DNA of 64,000 bases from Mycolicibacterium frederiksbergense (GCF_029893345.1 NZ_JARXVE010000001.1:930001-994000), one strand, 5' to 3'. Positions 1-8,662 are shown, counted from the first letter of the stretch. Numbers and translations: made by a program. Notes: a model not told the origin generated them from the sequence alone.

Positions 1-467
1 TCGGCCGGGTCGGTGAAGACCGCGGTGCCGCCCTGCCCCGACAGCAGGTCGATCGCCAACGCCGAGTAGCCGATCCCGCCGAATCGGCCTGCCACCGATC
101 GGATGTGGTCTGTGAGCCCCTTGTTCTCATGGATGACCAGCACCCCACCCTTGGGGCTGGGTGCGGCCGCCCAGGCACCCTGCAGCTCACCGTTGGGTCC
201 GGCCCAGCTCACCGGCGCGGTGGGCAGGGCGCCCTCGGCCCCCGGGGGCAGTGCCCCGCCCGGCTTCGGTGGTGACTTCGGCGCCGGGTTGGATTCCGGC
301 GTGGAAGCGGTCTGCTTCGTCTCGCCGCAAGCGGCGATCAGCGCGGACGCCGCGGCGGCGCCCAGCCCCAGCAGTCCCAATCGGCGTAGCGCCTCACGAC
401 GCGACAGCAGTCCGTCGAGGTGGTCAGTCGCGATTTCCTCTGCGATGTATCGCTGCAATGGAGTCAC
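1..467 (-). CDS. Dienelactone hydrolase family protein, Tat-exported, partial (3' end beyond left edge)
   Basis: The visible 155 codons are the N-terminal part; the gene runs off the left edge. The start is taken as the GTG at 467. The N-terminus carries a twin-arginine sequence (LSRREALRRLGLLGLGAAAA) followed by ALIAACG, which reads as a Tat signal with a possible lipobox Cys. A Pro-rich linker follows (PAPKSPPKPGG), then the start of an alpha/beta-hydrolase domain with the family phrase GGVLVIHENKGL and GYSALAIDLL. Dienelactone-hydrolase-like proteins usually use a Cys-Asp-His triad; those residues lie outside the window, so activity cannot be judged. The gene is divergent from the SDR at 535 with only 67 bases between them. 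Exported mycobacterial members of this family have no firm substrate. Confidence 0.8.
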   Translation of the reverse strand, partial: MTPLQRYIAEEIATDHLDGLLSRREALRRLGLLGLGAAAASALIAACGETKQTASTPESNPAPKSPPKPGGALPPGAEGALPTAPVSWAGPNGELQGAWAAAPSPKGGVLVIHENKGLTDHIRSVAGRFGGIGYSALAIDLLSGQGGTAVFTDPA

Positions 468-534
468 TTCGCTCAGTATGCGCCGATTTGGTCAACCGCA
501 CGGACAGAACTACATACGGCGGGATACTCATCGG

Positions 535-1461
535 ATGGGCTGGACACCGGACCCGGAGGCGCTGCGGGGGCACGTCGCCGTGGTCGCCGGGGCCACCCGG
601 GGCGCCGGCCGGGGCATCGCCGCGGCTCTGGGAGAGGCCGGCGCCACCGTCGTGTGCACCGGTCGCAGCAGCGTCCGCGGAAGCCGCGACTCGGACTACC
701 ACCGGCCCGAAACCATCGAAGAAACAGCCGAATTGGTCTCACACCTGGGCGGGTTCGGTATCGCCATGCAGGTCGACCACCTCGATGTCGCGCAGGTACG
801 CAAACTTGCCGGCAGGCTCAAGGCCGAACATGGCCACATCGACATCCTGGTCAACGACATCTGGGGCGCCGAGGTACTCAAAGGAGCGCCCGCCACGTGG
901 GGTCGGCCCATATGGCAGCACGACCTCGACGACGGATTGCGCATGCTGCGCCTGGGACTCGACACCCACCTGATCACATCGCACTGTCTACTGCCGCTTC
1001 TGGCCGACCGTCCCGGCGGCCTGCTGATCGAGATCACCGACGGGACCAGCGAATTCAACGCCGAGCACTACCGCCTCTCGGTGTTCTACGATCTGGTGAA
1101 GACCGCGGTGAACCGGCTCGCCTTCAGTCACGGACACGAACTCGCCGCATTCGGCGCCACCGCGCTGGCGGTGACCCCGGGCTGGCTGCGTTCGGAGATG
1201 ATGCTGGACAACTACGGCGTCACGGAGTCCTCCTGGCGCCGCGCTCTCGACATGGCGCGCACCGACGGTTATCCGCCCGCCCCGCCCGGCTTCGCCGAAT
1301 CCGAGACGCCCCGATTCGTCGGCCGCGGGGTCGCCGCGGTCGCCGCAGACCCGGACCGCGCCCAGTGGAACCAACGATCGGTCAGCTCAGCCGAACTGGC
1401 CCATCACTACGGGTTCACCGACCTCGACGGCCGCCAGCCAGATCCGTGGACTCCGACATAA
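535..1461 (+). CDS. SDR family NAD(P)-dependent oxidoreductase
   Basis: This 308-aa short-chain dehydrogenase/reductase has the Rossmann nucleotide motif GATRGAGRG near residues 16-24, the NNAG-equivalent LVNDIWG and the catalytic YxxxK in FYDLVK. The reading frame stays open upstream to 103, but that part overlaps the divergent hydrolase. The first residues that look like an SDR begin at ATG 535 (MGWTPDPEALRG), so I start there; ATG 478 is a possible longer start. The long form with an extended C-terminus (SETPRFVGRGVAAVAADPD) is typical of actinobacterial SDRs of unknown substrate. It is not obviously in an operon with the amidohydrolase that follows, because a promoter-like sequence precedes that gene. 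Confidence 0.85.
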   Translation: MGWTPDPEALRGHVAVVAGATRGAGRGIAAALGEAGATVVCTGRSSVRGSRDSDYHRPETIEETAELVSHLGGFGIAMQVDHLDVAQVRKLAGRLKAEHGHIDILVNDIWGAEVLKGAPATWGRPIWQHDLDDGLRMLRLGLDTHLITSHCLLPLLADRPGGLLIEITDGTSEFNAEHYRLSVFYDLVKTAVNRLAFSHGHELAAFGATALAVTPGWLRSEMMLDNYGVTESSWRRALDMARTDGYPPAPPGFAESETPRFVGRGVAAVAADPDRAQWNQRSVSSAELAHHYGFTDLDGRQPDPWTPT

Positions 1462-1525
1462 CCGCAGCTCAGCAGCCCACCGCAGAATTTAGTAGACATT
1501 TTTTCAAATCTGTTCACTATTTTCG

Positions 1526-1554
1526 TTGACACTGGCGCTACCGGACGGTTCTAT
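1526..1554 (+). promoter_or_regulatory. Promoter candidate giving a leaderless mRNA for the amidohydrolase
   Basis: TTGACA at 1526-1531 is a perfect -35 element. A 17-bp spacer leads to TTCTAT at 1549-1554 as the -10. Transcription would start at or within a base or two of the GTG at 1561, and no Shine-Dalgarno sequence precedes that GTG. This fits leaderless translation, which is common in mycobacteria. Inference from sequence only. Confidence 0.5.
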
Positions 1555-1560
1555 GGCTGG

Positions 1561-3351
1561 GTGAGCTTCGACACCATCATTCGTAATGGCCGTTGGTTCG
1601 ACGGCACCGGCGCGCCGTCGGCTGTGCGCAACATCGGCATTCGCGACGGCCACGTGGTTGCCATCTCCCCCGAGCCCCTCGACGAGACGGACTGCCCGCA
1701 GGTCATCGACGCGACCGGCAAGTGGGTGCTGCCCGGAATGCTGGATATCCACACGCACTACGACGTCGAGGTGCTGAACGGTCCGTCGCTGTCGGAATCA
1801 CTGCGCCATGGCGTGACCACCGCGATGCTCGGTTCCTGCTCGCTGTCGACCGTGCACGTCGGCGGGGTCGATGCCGGCGACCTGTTCGGCCGCGTCGAGG
1901 CGATCCCGCGGGACCAGGTCATCGCCGCGGTCGATGGGAACAAAACCTGGACCAACTGCGACGAATACGTGTCGGCGCTGGAGTCGCTGCCCCTGGGCCC
2001 CAACCTGGCCGCTTTCATCGGGCATTCCGATATGCGGACCGCGGTGATGGGTCTCGACCGAGCCACCCGCAAGGACGAGCGGCCGACAGCCGCCGAGCAG
2101 TCCCGCATGGAGCAGATGCTGAAGGAAGCCCTGGATGCCGGCTTCGTCGGAATGTCCTCACAGCAGCTGCTTTTCGACAAGATCGATGGCGACACCTGCC
2201 GGTCCCGCACCCTGCCGTCGACGTATGCCAAGCCCCGAGAGCTGCGCCGGCTCAAGTCGATGTTGCGCCGCGCCGGCCGGGTGCTGCAGTCCGGACCCGA
2301 CATCCAGAATCCGCTCAACCTGGCCTCGCAGGTGGCCCAGTCACTCGGGTTGTTCCGCAACCCGCTGAAGACCAGCCTGCTCTCGGCGGCCGACATCAAG
2401 GCCAATCCGTACGCGATCTCGATGATGGGGCCGCTGGCCCGGGTGGCCAACGCGCTCGGCGGGAATTTCCGGTGGCAGCATCTGCCGGTGCCGTTCGAGG
2501 TGTACGCCGACGGAATCGATCTGGTGGTGTTCGAGGAATTCGGTTCCGGCGCAGCGGCTCTGCACCTGCGCGACGAGGTCGAACGCAATGAGCTGCTCCG
2601 CGACGAGGAATACCGGCGCAAGTTCCGCAAGGACTACGACAACAAGTTCGGCGTGCGGGTGTGGCACCGAGACTTCTTCGACGCCGAAATCGTGGCCTGC
2701 CCGGATGAATCCGTGGTCGGCAAGTCCTTCGGCCAGGTCGGGAAGGAACGCGGGGTGCCGCATCCGGTCGATGCCTTCCTGGACCTGGTGCTCGAGCACG
2801 GTACCGCGATCCGCTGGCGGACAACCATTTCCAATCATCGGCCCGAGGTGCTCAAGAAGCTGGCCCGCGACCCGGGCATCCAGCTCGGCTTCTCCGATGC
2901 TGGTGCGCACCTGCGGAACATGGCGTTCTACAACATGGGACTGCGGCTGCTGCGCCATGTCCGCGACGCCGAGCGGGCAGGCACACCGTTCATGTCGATC
3001 GAGCAGGCAGTGCACCGGCTCACCGGTGAGCTCGCCGACTGGTACCGGATCGACGCGGGCCACCTGCGTATCGGGGACCGCGCCGACGTGGTGGTGATCG
3101 ACCCGGAGCGGCTCGACGACTCCCTCGATGCGTACGCCGAGGAGACCGTCGACTTTTACGGCGGACTCTCCCGCATGGTGAACCGCAACGACGACACCGT
3201 CATCGCCGTGTTCGTCGGCGGACGCACCGTGTTCGCCGACGGTGAGCTGACCGACCTGGTCGGACACCAGCGCACCGGCCAATTCCTGCGTGCCGCGCAC
3301 AGCGTCCCGTCGATCCCCGCTAAGGACAGTGAGTTGACTAATGCCCGTTGA
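1561..3351 (+). CDS. N-acyl-D-amino-acid deacylase-like amidohydrolase
   Basis: This 596-aa metal-dependent hydrolase is of the amidohydrolase-3 / D-aminoacylase group. The N-terminus has the beta-sandwich and first metal site (IIRNGRWFDGTGAPS, then GMLDIHTHYD with the HxH pair). A late conserved block, LGFSDAGAHLRNMAFYN, supplies the catalytic Asp and a further His. The C-terminus ends with the usual GDRADVVVIDPERL and a returning beta-sandwich strand. The start is GTG 1561, supported by the promoter placement. Its stop overlaps the start of the SnoaL-like gene at 3341 by 11 bases, so the two are probably translated together. The substrate is unknown: N-acyl-D-amino acids are the textbook substrate, but many actinobacterial members are uncharacterised. 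Confidence 0.85.
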   Translation: MSFDTIIRNGRWFDGTGAPSAVRNIGIRDGHVVAISPEPLDETDCPQVIDATGKWVLPGMLDIHTHYDVEVLNGPSLSESLRHGVTTAMLGSCSLSTVHVGGVDAGDLFGRVEAIPRDQVIAAVDGNKTWTNCDEYVSALESLPLGPNLAAFIGHSDMRTAVMGLDRATRKDERPTAAEQSRMEQMLKEALDAGFVGMSSQQLLFDKIDGDTCRSRTLPSTYAKPRELRRLKSMLRRAGRVLQSGPDIQNPLNLASQVAQSLGLFRNPLKTSLLSAADIKANPYAISMMGPLARVANALGGNFRWQHLPVPFEVYADGIDLVVFEEFGSGAAALHLRDEVERNELLRDEEYRRKFRKDYDNKFGVRVWHRDFFDAEIVACPDESVVGKSFGQVGKERGVPHPVDAFLDLVLEHGTAIRWRTTISNHRPEVLKKLARDPGIQLGFSDAGAHLRNMAFYNMGLRLLRHVRDAERAGTPFMSIEQAVHRLTGELADWYRIDAGHLRIGDRADVVVIDPERLDDSLDAYAEETVDFYGGLSRMVNRNDDTVIAVFVGGRTVFADGELTDLVGHQRTGQFLRAAHSVPSIPAKDSELTNAR

Positions 3352-3805
3352 GGAATCCGTTCTGTCCGTTGCCGAAACCGTTCGCGGTATGTGGCAGGCC
3401 CTGTCCGACCGGAACTGGGAGCTGCTCAAGACATACCTGTCGGAGGACTGCCTCTATCTGGATATGCCGGTGGGGCCGGCCGCAGCCGCCAAGGGACCCG
3501 AGGACATCGTCAAACGCCTCAAGATCGGGCTGGAACCACTGGCCTCGTACGAGAACTTCTCCGGTCTGCTGGTGGACAACGGCCGCGACGCCATGTACGA
3601 GCACCATGAGGAATGGCATTGGGCCAGCGGCGAATCCGCGGTGCTGAAGTTCGTCACCGTGCACCGAGTCGAGAACGGCAAGGTGACGCTGTGGAAGGAC
3701 TATTGGGACATGGCCGCACTGGCCAACCACGCCCCGCCGGACTGGCTGGAGAACTTCGCCACCGCCGACATGTCGTGGGTGTTCGACGCGACCGGGCTGG
3801 TCTGA
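3341..3805 (+). CDS. SnoaL/NTF2-like protein (limonene-epoxide-hydrolase fold)
   Basis: This 154-aa single-domain protein has the NTF2/SnoaL look: an N-terminal helix (SVAETVRGMWQALSDRNW), an acidic strand (LSEDCLYLDMPVGPA) and a sheet rich in aromatic residues ending VTLWKDYWDMAAL. The Arg/Asp/Tyr set of limonene-1,2-epoxide hydrolases can be guessed but not proven. It overlaps the amidohydrolase by 11 bases and so belongs to its operon. It may act on the same small molecule, but nothing in the sequence names it. Confidence 0.75.
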   Translation: MPVEESVLSVAETVRGMWQALSDRNWELLKTYLSEDCLYLDMPVGPAAAAKGPEDIVKRLKIGLEPLASYENFSGLLVDNGRDAMYEHHEEWHWASGESAVLKFVTVHRVENGKVTLWKDYWDMAALANHAPPDWLENFATADMSWVFDATGLV

Positions 3806-3827
3806 CAGCGCGACCGCTCACACGCAC

Positions 3828-5198
3828 TCACACACTCCAGGCCATCCGGAATCGCTCGGTGAGCTGCTCGGTGTCCCAGTGCCCGTAGGTCTTCTGCTCA
3901 TAGCGGCGGACCGCCAGCACCGCGTCCACCAGCGCATCGCCCAGGATCTCCCGGACCAGAGCCGATGCATCCAGGGCGGCCAGGTTCTCGTCCTGCCGGT
4001 TCGACAGCGCCACGATCCCGTCGTCGGCGCGGCGTTTGTCGCTCAGCGAGGCTGGATCGACCCGGACTTCGGGTCCCAGCACCAATCCTTGGGCGATACC
4101 GTGCTGGGCCAGACCCAGGATGGTCGCCGTGGCCAGGTAAGGATTGGCCGAGGGATCGATCACCTTCACCTCGACGTTGGCCCCGTACGGGTTGCTGGGT
4201 CCACCGATAAGGAAACGCACAGCGGCTTCCCGGTTTTCGGTGCCCCAGCAGTCGTAGGCCCCGGCCCATAACCCGGGCTGGATGCGCAACCCGGACAACA
4301 CCGATCCGCACAACACCCCCTGTGCGGACGGAAGCCCGGCGAGCAATCCCGCCAGCGCGGACTCGCCCAGTGAAGTCATCCCCTGCGCCCCGGTCCCGCC
4401 GGAGAACACCGGCGTATCCCCCTGACTCAGCGAAAAGTGTTGATGGGCACCCGAACCCACACCATTGGCGAAGGGCAACGGCGACAGGCTGACCCGCAGG
4501 CCGTGCCGCCGGGCCACCCTGGCCACGATGATCCGCAGCAGCACCAGCCGGTCGGCGGCCGCCACGGGTTGCTGCGGGGCGAGCGAGATCTCGAACTGAT
4601 TGGCCCCGTATTCGGGATGGAACTGTTCTATCGCGACCCCGGACCCGTTGGCCGCATCGACGACTTCACGCACGAACCCCTCGAACTCCAGCACTCCGGC
4701 CAGGCCGTACTGGGCCCACAGCACCGATGGCAGCCGGCTCCCGTCAGGGCCGACCAGCACGAACTCCATCTCGTGGCCGACCAGCGCGGTCAGATCTGCG
4801 GCCTCCAGCCGATCCTGCACCCGCTGCAAAACACCCCGGCCGCAATACGGGTCGGGCGAACCGTCCTGGTTGTAGAAAGCCGCTGGGGCCCAGGCCAACC
4901 CGTCGCCGAGGATGTGCAGCTCACTGAGATCGATGCGGATCCGCTGATCGCCCACCACACCGATGGCCTCACTCATCGCGATACCGGTCTGGTCGATGGT
5001 GAACGCGTGGAACACCGGGCTGGCGCCCAGGCCCGGATCGGCGAAGATCCCCATCCGGCGCAGCGGAACGGTTTTTGCGTGCGTCAGCCCGGCCGGATTC
5101 ACCACCGTACCGATCAGCGTCGCGACGCCATCGGCTTCCAGCTGGGCGATCGCTGCCGCGGCCAGGGGTTGGGCGGCCCCTGATTTCACAGCTGCCAC
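3828..5198 (-). CDS. glnA3: Glutamine synthetase family protein (GlnA3-like)
   Basis: This 456-aa enzyme has the glutamine-synthetase catalytic fold: an N-terminal beta-grasp (GLTHAKTVPLRRM), the metal-binding segment GHEMEFVL, the EYGANQFEISLAP block with its ligand Glu, the ATP-site segment GSGAHQHFSLS, and ENREAAVRFL plus NVEVKVIDPSANPYL near the end. Length and position fit M. tuberculosis GlnA3 (Rv1878, about 450 aa, next to Rv1877 and bfrA, from memory). Such paralogues are not the main nitrogen-assimilating GlnA1; related actinobacterial GlnA3 proteins gamma-glutamylate polyamines. The start is GTG 5198, just after the upstream gene's stop at 5227; GTG 5189 is an alternative with a better-spaced GAGG. 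The frame is open much further upstream but that part is a shadow of the AhpD-like gene. Confidence 0.8.
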   Translation of the reverse strand: MAAVKSGAAQPLAAAAIAQLEADGVATLIGTVVNPAGLTHAKTVPLRRMGIFADPGLGASPVFHAFTIDQTGIAMSEAIGVVGDQRIRIDLSELHILGDGLAWAPAAFYNQDGSPDPYCGRGVLQRVQDRLEAADLTALVGHEMEFVLVGPDGSRLPSVLWAQYGLAGVLEFEGFVREVVDAANGSGVAIEQFHPEYGANQFEISLAPQQPVAAADRLVLLRIIVARVARRHGLRVSLSPLPFANGVGSGAHQHFSLSQGDTPVFSGGTGAQGMTSLGESALAGLLAGLPSAQGVLCGSVLSGLRIQPGLWAGAYDCWGTENREAAVRFLIGGPSNPYGANVEVKVIDPSANPYLATATILGLAQHGIAQGLVLGPEVRVDPASLSDKRRADDGIVALSNRQDENLAALDASALVREILGDALVDAVLAVRRYEQKTYGHWDTEQLTERFRMAWSV

Positions 5199-5226
5199 GA
5201 CCTCATTGTGCGCCGCGCGGCGCAGG

Positions 5227-5709
5227 CTACAGCGTGATCTTGCAGGATTGGCCGATGTCGAGCGTGCGCAGCATCCGGCCCATGCCCAGCCACATCGCAC
5301 ACGACAGCGCCAGGTCGGTGAGCAACTCGGCGTCGAAGTGCTCGCCGGCGCGCTCCCAGAAGTCCTCGTCGTCACGCAGCTCGGTGTGCTCGGTGGCGAA
5401 CCGGTGGGCGAACTCAGCGGCGATCCGTTCGGCCGGGCTGTACCCCGGCCAGGTCCGCCATTCGGCGGCGTGGTCGTAGAGATCCTCGTCCACACCCGCC
5501 GCGGCCCCGTCCGAGTCACGGGTGTTCTGGCACACCGTGCACTCGTTGTCCAGGGCGATCACCATCCGGGCCAGTTCCCGCACCCGCAACGGCAGCCGGC
5601 CCTTGGTGTACACCGCGTTGGTGAAGTTGGCCATGGCGGTGCCGATGTCGGGAGACTTCAGGATCCAGCCGGCCACGTCATCGTCGGGAAATTCTCCGAT
5701 ACGGCTCAT
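5227..5709 (-). CDS. Carboxymuconolactone decarboxylase / AhpD-like protein
   Basis: This 160-aa all-helical protein has the AhpD-type redox motif in ALDNECTVCQNTRD (CxxC), with LPLRVRELARMVIA before it and an LALSCAMWLGMGRML helix near the C-terminus. Proteins of this family are peroxidase-linked disulfide reductases or lactone decarboxylases; the CxxC favours the former. The start is ATG 5709. No Shine-Dalgarno is visible, and a TACGAT -10-like element about 7 bases upstream suggests a leaderless transcript. A KstR-like operator sits at 5740-5753, so expression may follow sterol availability. It lies 28 bases upstream of the glutamine synthetase and probably shares its mRNA. Confidence 0.8.
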   Translation of the reverse strand: MSRIGEFPDDDVAGWILKSPDIGTAMANFTNAVYTKGRLPLRVRELARMVIALDNECTVCQNTRDSDGAAAGVDEDLYDHAAEWRTWPGYSPAERIAAEFAHRFATEHTELRDDEDFWERAGEHFDAELLTDLALSCAMWLGMGRMLRTLDIGQSCKITL

Positions 5710-5739
5710 GGCCGAATCGTACGCGCGCCAGCCCGAATC

Positions 5740-5753
5740 TGGAACAAGTTCTA
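5740..5753 (-). promoter_or_regulatory. KstR-like operator upstream of the AhpD-like gene
   Basis: Read on the minus strand the site is TAGAACTTGTTCCA, a full match to the TnnAACnnGTTnnA pattern known for the mycobacterial TetR-family sterol regulator KstR. It lies 31 bases upstream of the start at 5709 and about where the -35 would be, which suits repression. It also abuts the stop codon of the MFS gene. A binding assay is lacking, and a related regulator could use the same pattern. Confidence 0.5.
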
Positions 5754-5756
5754 GTT

Positions 5757-7796
5757 TTATGTTCGGGCGCCGGTCAACTCCGCGCGATCGTCGTCCCAAT
5801 CGCGCTGCACCACCTTGTGCGCAATACGCTCCAGCGCGGCCTCCACCTGCGCCCGGTCCGGACGGCCTTCGAATGACGGCGAGGCCGCCAGCTTGTCGAC
5901 GATCCGTCCGACCAGCGCGGCAGAAACCCCGTCAACCTGGCGCAGCCCGGTCTGGGTCAGCCACAAGTTGTCCCCGGTGCGCAACACATAGCCGTCCTGC
6001 ACCAACCGGTTGAAGGTCGGCTCGAGCACTTCGAATGGCACACCCAGCCGGTCGGCGATCTCGGTCAGACGAGCGGAGCCGAATACCTGGCCGTGCCGGT
6101 AGATCTTGAGCAGCGCCCACAACCCGGCCACGTCCAGCTCGCATCCCGGCCCTCCGGCCACGGTACGCAGCCGGATCTCGGGTGAACTGCGCATCAACCG
6201 GCTGACCACAGTCTCCAGCACCTGCTCCGGCGATTCCGCGATCGGCATGCCGAAGCCTTCGCCGAGATCGGCCGCCAGCGTCGCCTCCGCCTCGCGCAGT
6301 GGCACCTCTTTGAGGAACAGCGCGACAACGAAACCGAGCAGTGCCACCGGCGCCGCACACAGGAACACCAGGTCCAGGGCATCGGCGTAGGCGTTGACAA
6401 TCGGGGCGGCGGCCTCCGGGGAAAGCTCGTGCAACACCTTGGGCGAATCCCCCGCAGCGGACGGGGCACCGCTGGCCGCGAGCGCACCGGGCAGGCGATC
6501 CGACAGGAAGCCGGCGAACAGCGAGCCGAAGATGGCAGCGCCGAATGAACTGCCGATGGTCCGGAAGAACGTCACCCCCGACGTGGCAACGCCCAGATCG
6601 GTGAATTCCGAGGTGTTCTGCACGATGAGAACGAGCACCTGCATGCACATGCCGATCCCGGCACCCAGTATGAACAGATAGAGCGACTGCAGCGGGATCG
6701 GCGTCGCGGCATTCATCCGCGACAGCAGCACAAAGCCGATCAGCATGATCAGTGTGCCCGCGACGGGATAGATCTTGTAGCGGCCGGTGCGGCCCACCAG
6801 ACTGCCGCTGATGGTTGACGTGATGAGCAGCCCGATCACCATGGGCATGGTTCGCAATCCGGATTCAGACGGTGACACGCCCTCGACGAACTGCATGAAC
6901 GTGGGCATGAAGGTCAGCGCACCGAGCATCGCGAAGCCGACGACCAATGACAGCACGCAACACATGGAGAACACCGGATTCCGGAACAGCCGCATCGGCA
7001 GAATCGGTTCGGCCGCCCTGGTTTCCGCCCGGACAAACATGACCAAGGCCAGGATGGACCCGACGACCAGTCCGATGATGATCGGTGACGTCCACGCCAA
7101 CTCGCCGCCAAGGCTGGTGGCCAAAGTGAGGCCCGACGCCCCGAGTGCGACCCAGAAGATCCCGGCGTAATCGATCACCGGGCGGGCCGTACGCGCCGTC
7201 ACCGCCGGGATCGTGGCGGCCGCGACCAGCAGGACAACAACGCCGACCGGGATACTGAGCCAGAAAGCCCACCGCCAGCCGAGGTGCTCGGTGACGAAAC
7301 CGCCCAGCAATGGGCCGGCGACGGTCGTGACACCGAAGACCGCCCCAAGTGCTCCCTGGTATCGCCCGCGGTCCCGCAGCGGGATGACCTCTGCGATCAG
7401 CGCGGTCGAGGTCACCATGATCGCGCCGCCGCCGATCCCCTGCAGCGCACGGGAGGCCACCAGCGTGGCCATCGATCCCGACAAACCGCTGAGCACCGAC
7501 CCGGCCAGGAAACACACGACCGCTGTCTGGTAGACCGCCTTCCGGCCGAAAATGTCACCGATCTTCCCGACGACGGCGGTGACGATGGTGGAGGCGAGCA
7601 GGTAACTGGTCACCACCCAGGACTGACGGCCGGCGCCACCGAGGTCTGCCACGACCGTGGGCAGTGCCGTGGCGACGATGGTCTGGTTGAGCGAGGCCAG
7701 CAGCATGCCGAGCAGAACCGCGAGAAACACCAAGTTGCGGCGCCGCGGACTCAGCAGTGCTTCCCGAGGCTGCTGATCGGTTGTGGGGTTGGTCAT
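5757..7796 (-). CDS. DHA2-family MFS drug transporter with C-terminal cytoplasmic domain (Rv1877-like)
   Basis: This 679-aa protein is a 14-helix EmrB/QacA-type major facilitator. The N-terminal half shows the antiporter signatures (LGMLLASLNQTIVATALP; KIGDIFGRKAVY loop; GVTTVAGPLLGGFV). After the last membrane helix (ALDLVFLCAAPVALLGFVVALFL) there is an unusual cytoplasmic tail of about 180 residues with a winged-helix-like stretch (VAGLWALLKIYRHGQVFGSARLTEIADRLGV written here in part as RLTEIADRLGVPFEVLEP). That combination and the place beside bfrA match M. tuberculosis Rv1877. The start at ATG 7796 has AAAGGA six bases upstream. A palindromic site at 7836-7858 may regulate it. Substrates are unknown; proton-driven drug efflux is the family role. 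Confidence 0.85.
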   Translation of the reverse strand: MTNPTTDQQPREALLSPRRRNLVFLAVLLGMLLASLNQTIVATALPTVVADLGGAGRQSWVVTSYLLASTIVTAVVGKIGDIFGRKAVYQTAVVCFLAGSVLSGLSGSMATLVASRALQGIGGGAIMVTSTALIAEVIPLRDRGRYQGALGAVFGVTTVAGPLLGGFVTEHLGWRWAFWLSIPVGVVVLLVAAATIPAVTARTARPVIDYAGIFWVALGASGLTLATSLGGELAWTSPIIIGLVVGSILALVMFVRAETRAAEPILPMRLFRNPVFSMCCVLSLVVGFAMLGALTFMPTFMQFVEGVSPSESGLRTMPMVIGLLITSTISGSLVGRTGRYKIYPVAGTLIMLIGFVLLSRMNAATPIPLQSLYLFILGAGIGMCMQVLVLIVQNTSEFTDLGVATSGVTFFRTIGSSFGAAIFGSLFAGFLSDRLPGALAASGAPSAAGDSPKVLHELSPEAAAPIVNAYADALDLVFLCAAPVALLGFVVALFLKEVPLREAEATLAADLGEGFGMPIAESPEQVLETVVSRLMRSSPEIRLRTVAGGPGCELDVAGLWALLKIYRHGQVFGSARLTEIADRLGVPFEVLEPTFNRLVQDGYVLRTGDNLWLTQTGLRQVDGVSAALVGRIVDKLAASPSFEGRPDRAQVEAALERIAHKVVQRDWDDDRAELTGART

Positions 7797-7835
7797 GACA
7801 TCCTTTCGCCGGCCACGTGACGGTCGGCCCAGAAG

Positions 7836-7858
7836 TCATATCGTTAGATGAGCTATGA
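7836..7858 (-). promoter_or_regulatory. Possible operator upstream of the MFS gene
   Basis: A dyad with half-sites TCATAnC and GnTATGA spans 23 bases, 40-62 bases upstream of the transporter start. Dyads of this size in front of efflux pumps are commonly bound by TetR- or MarR-type repressors. No such regulator gene lies next to it, so the assignment is weak. Confidence 0.3.
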
Positions 7859-7875
7859 AAGTTACAGGCAGGCAC

Positions 7876-7922
7876 AGAACTGCCCCGGGGGCGACGGCAC
7901 GCCGACTCCCCGGGGCAGTTCT
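7876..7922 (-). terminator. Hairpin terminator after bfrA
   Basis: A perfect 15-bp stem (7876-7890 with 7908-7922; arms AGAACTGCCCCGGGG and its complement) closes a 17-base loop, 21 bases beyond the bfrA stop. There is no clean U-tract, as is usual for mycobacterial terminators. It separates bfrA from the MFS gene. Confidence 0.7.
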
Positions 7923-7942
7923 AGCGACAAGCCAAGCGAGTC

Positions 7943-8422
7943 TTACTGGGGCGGCCGGGAGACGCACTGCGCTGCGTAGAGCGCGTCGCCCAACTTCCCC
8001 ATGAGCTCCAATTGGGTTTCCAGGTAGTCGATATGGGATTCCTCATCGGCCAGGATGGCCTCCAGGATCCGGGCCGAGGTCGCATCCTCCTTTTCCCGGC
8101 ACATGACTATCCCGGGCTTCAACCGAGCCACCACCTCGTACTCGATCGCCAGATCGGCCTCGAACTGTTCACGAAGCGTCTGACCGACCCGCAGCGAGAA
8201 CAACCGCTGATAATTCGGCAACCCGTCCAGCAGCAGAATTCTGTCGGTAATGGTCTCCGCATGCTGCATTTCTTCGAACGATTCCGCACGGGTGTGCGCA
8301 GCCAGTTCGGTGAATCCCCAGTTATCTTGCATCTTCGAATGCAAGAAATACTGGTTGATAGCGGTGAGTTCGCTCGTCAATTGCTCGTTGAGCAATTTGA
8401 GAACTTCCGGATCGCCTTGCAT
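7943..8422 (-). CDS. bfrA: Bacterioferritin BfrA, heme-binding iron storage
   Basis: This 159-aa protein is near-identical in pattern to mycobacterial BfrA. The four-helix bundle starts MQGDPEVLKLLNEQLTSEL. Met52 in the EEMQHAE segment is the position of the heme axial ligand. Ferroxidase residues are visible at Glu18, Glu51, His54, Glu94 (EADLAIEYEV region) and Glu127/His130 (ADEESHIDYLE). Twenty-four subunits form a shell that oxidises Fe(II) and stores it as mineral. ATG 8422 is chosen because AGGAG lies five bases upstream; the GTG six bases earlier would overlap that site. It is divergent from the ABM protein/bfd pair across tandem IdeR-like boxes, and a hairpin terminates it. Confidence 0.95.
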   Translation of the reverse strand: MQGDPEVLKLLNEQLTSELTAINQYFLHSKMQDNWGFTELAAHTRAESFEEMQHAETITDRILLLDGLPNYQRLFSLRVGQTLREQFEADLAIEYEVVARLKPGIVMCREKEDATSARILEAILADEESHIDYLETQLELMGKLGDALYAAQCVSRPPQ

Positions 8423-8589
8423 CGTCACTCCTAAGCACCTTGAGGGCTGGTCAAGTGTTGCCGTTTGCCGTGCACATCCAACCTACGGCAGAAAACGCTG
8501 TGTGAGGCAACGCTCAACACCAATTTGGGTGCGTTCCAGCGACCGCGCCGGACGGCCGGTCCGAACCAGCCGACCCCGTGGCCACTAAG

Positions 8590-8628
8590 GTTGGACTGGC
8601 TGACCTAACTAAGGTTAGACTGCACTAA
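8590..8628 (+). promoter_or_regulatory. Two tandem IdeR-like iron boxes between bfrA and the ABM-bfd operon
   Basis: Box 1 (8590-8608) is GTTGGACTGGCTGACCTAA and box 2 (8610-8628) is TAAGGTTAGACTGCACTAA. Against the palindromic IdeR consensus TTAGGTTAGGCTAACCTAA I count 13/19 and 14/19 matches. They are 20 bases apart centre to centre, so they sit on the same DNA face. Box 2 overlaps TAGACT (8616-8621), a good -10 for the rightward gene, with TTGGAC (8591-8596) as a possible -35. This suits repression of the ABM-bfd operon by Fe-IdeR. From bfrA (start 8422) the boxes are about 170-205 bases upstream, a spacing seen where IdeR activates ferritin genes. Confidence 0.7.
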
Positions 8629-8662
8629 CCAGCGATCATCTCCGACGAGAGGCCGGCAAGAG

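Noticed and set aside
3828..5519. 563-aa glutamine synthetase with a long N-terminal extension
   Set aside because: The first 107 codons lie over the AhpD-like gene in another frame and look like low-complexity shadow; the start was moved to 5198.
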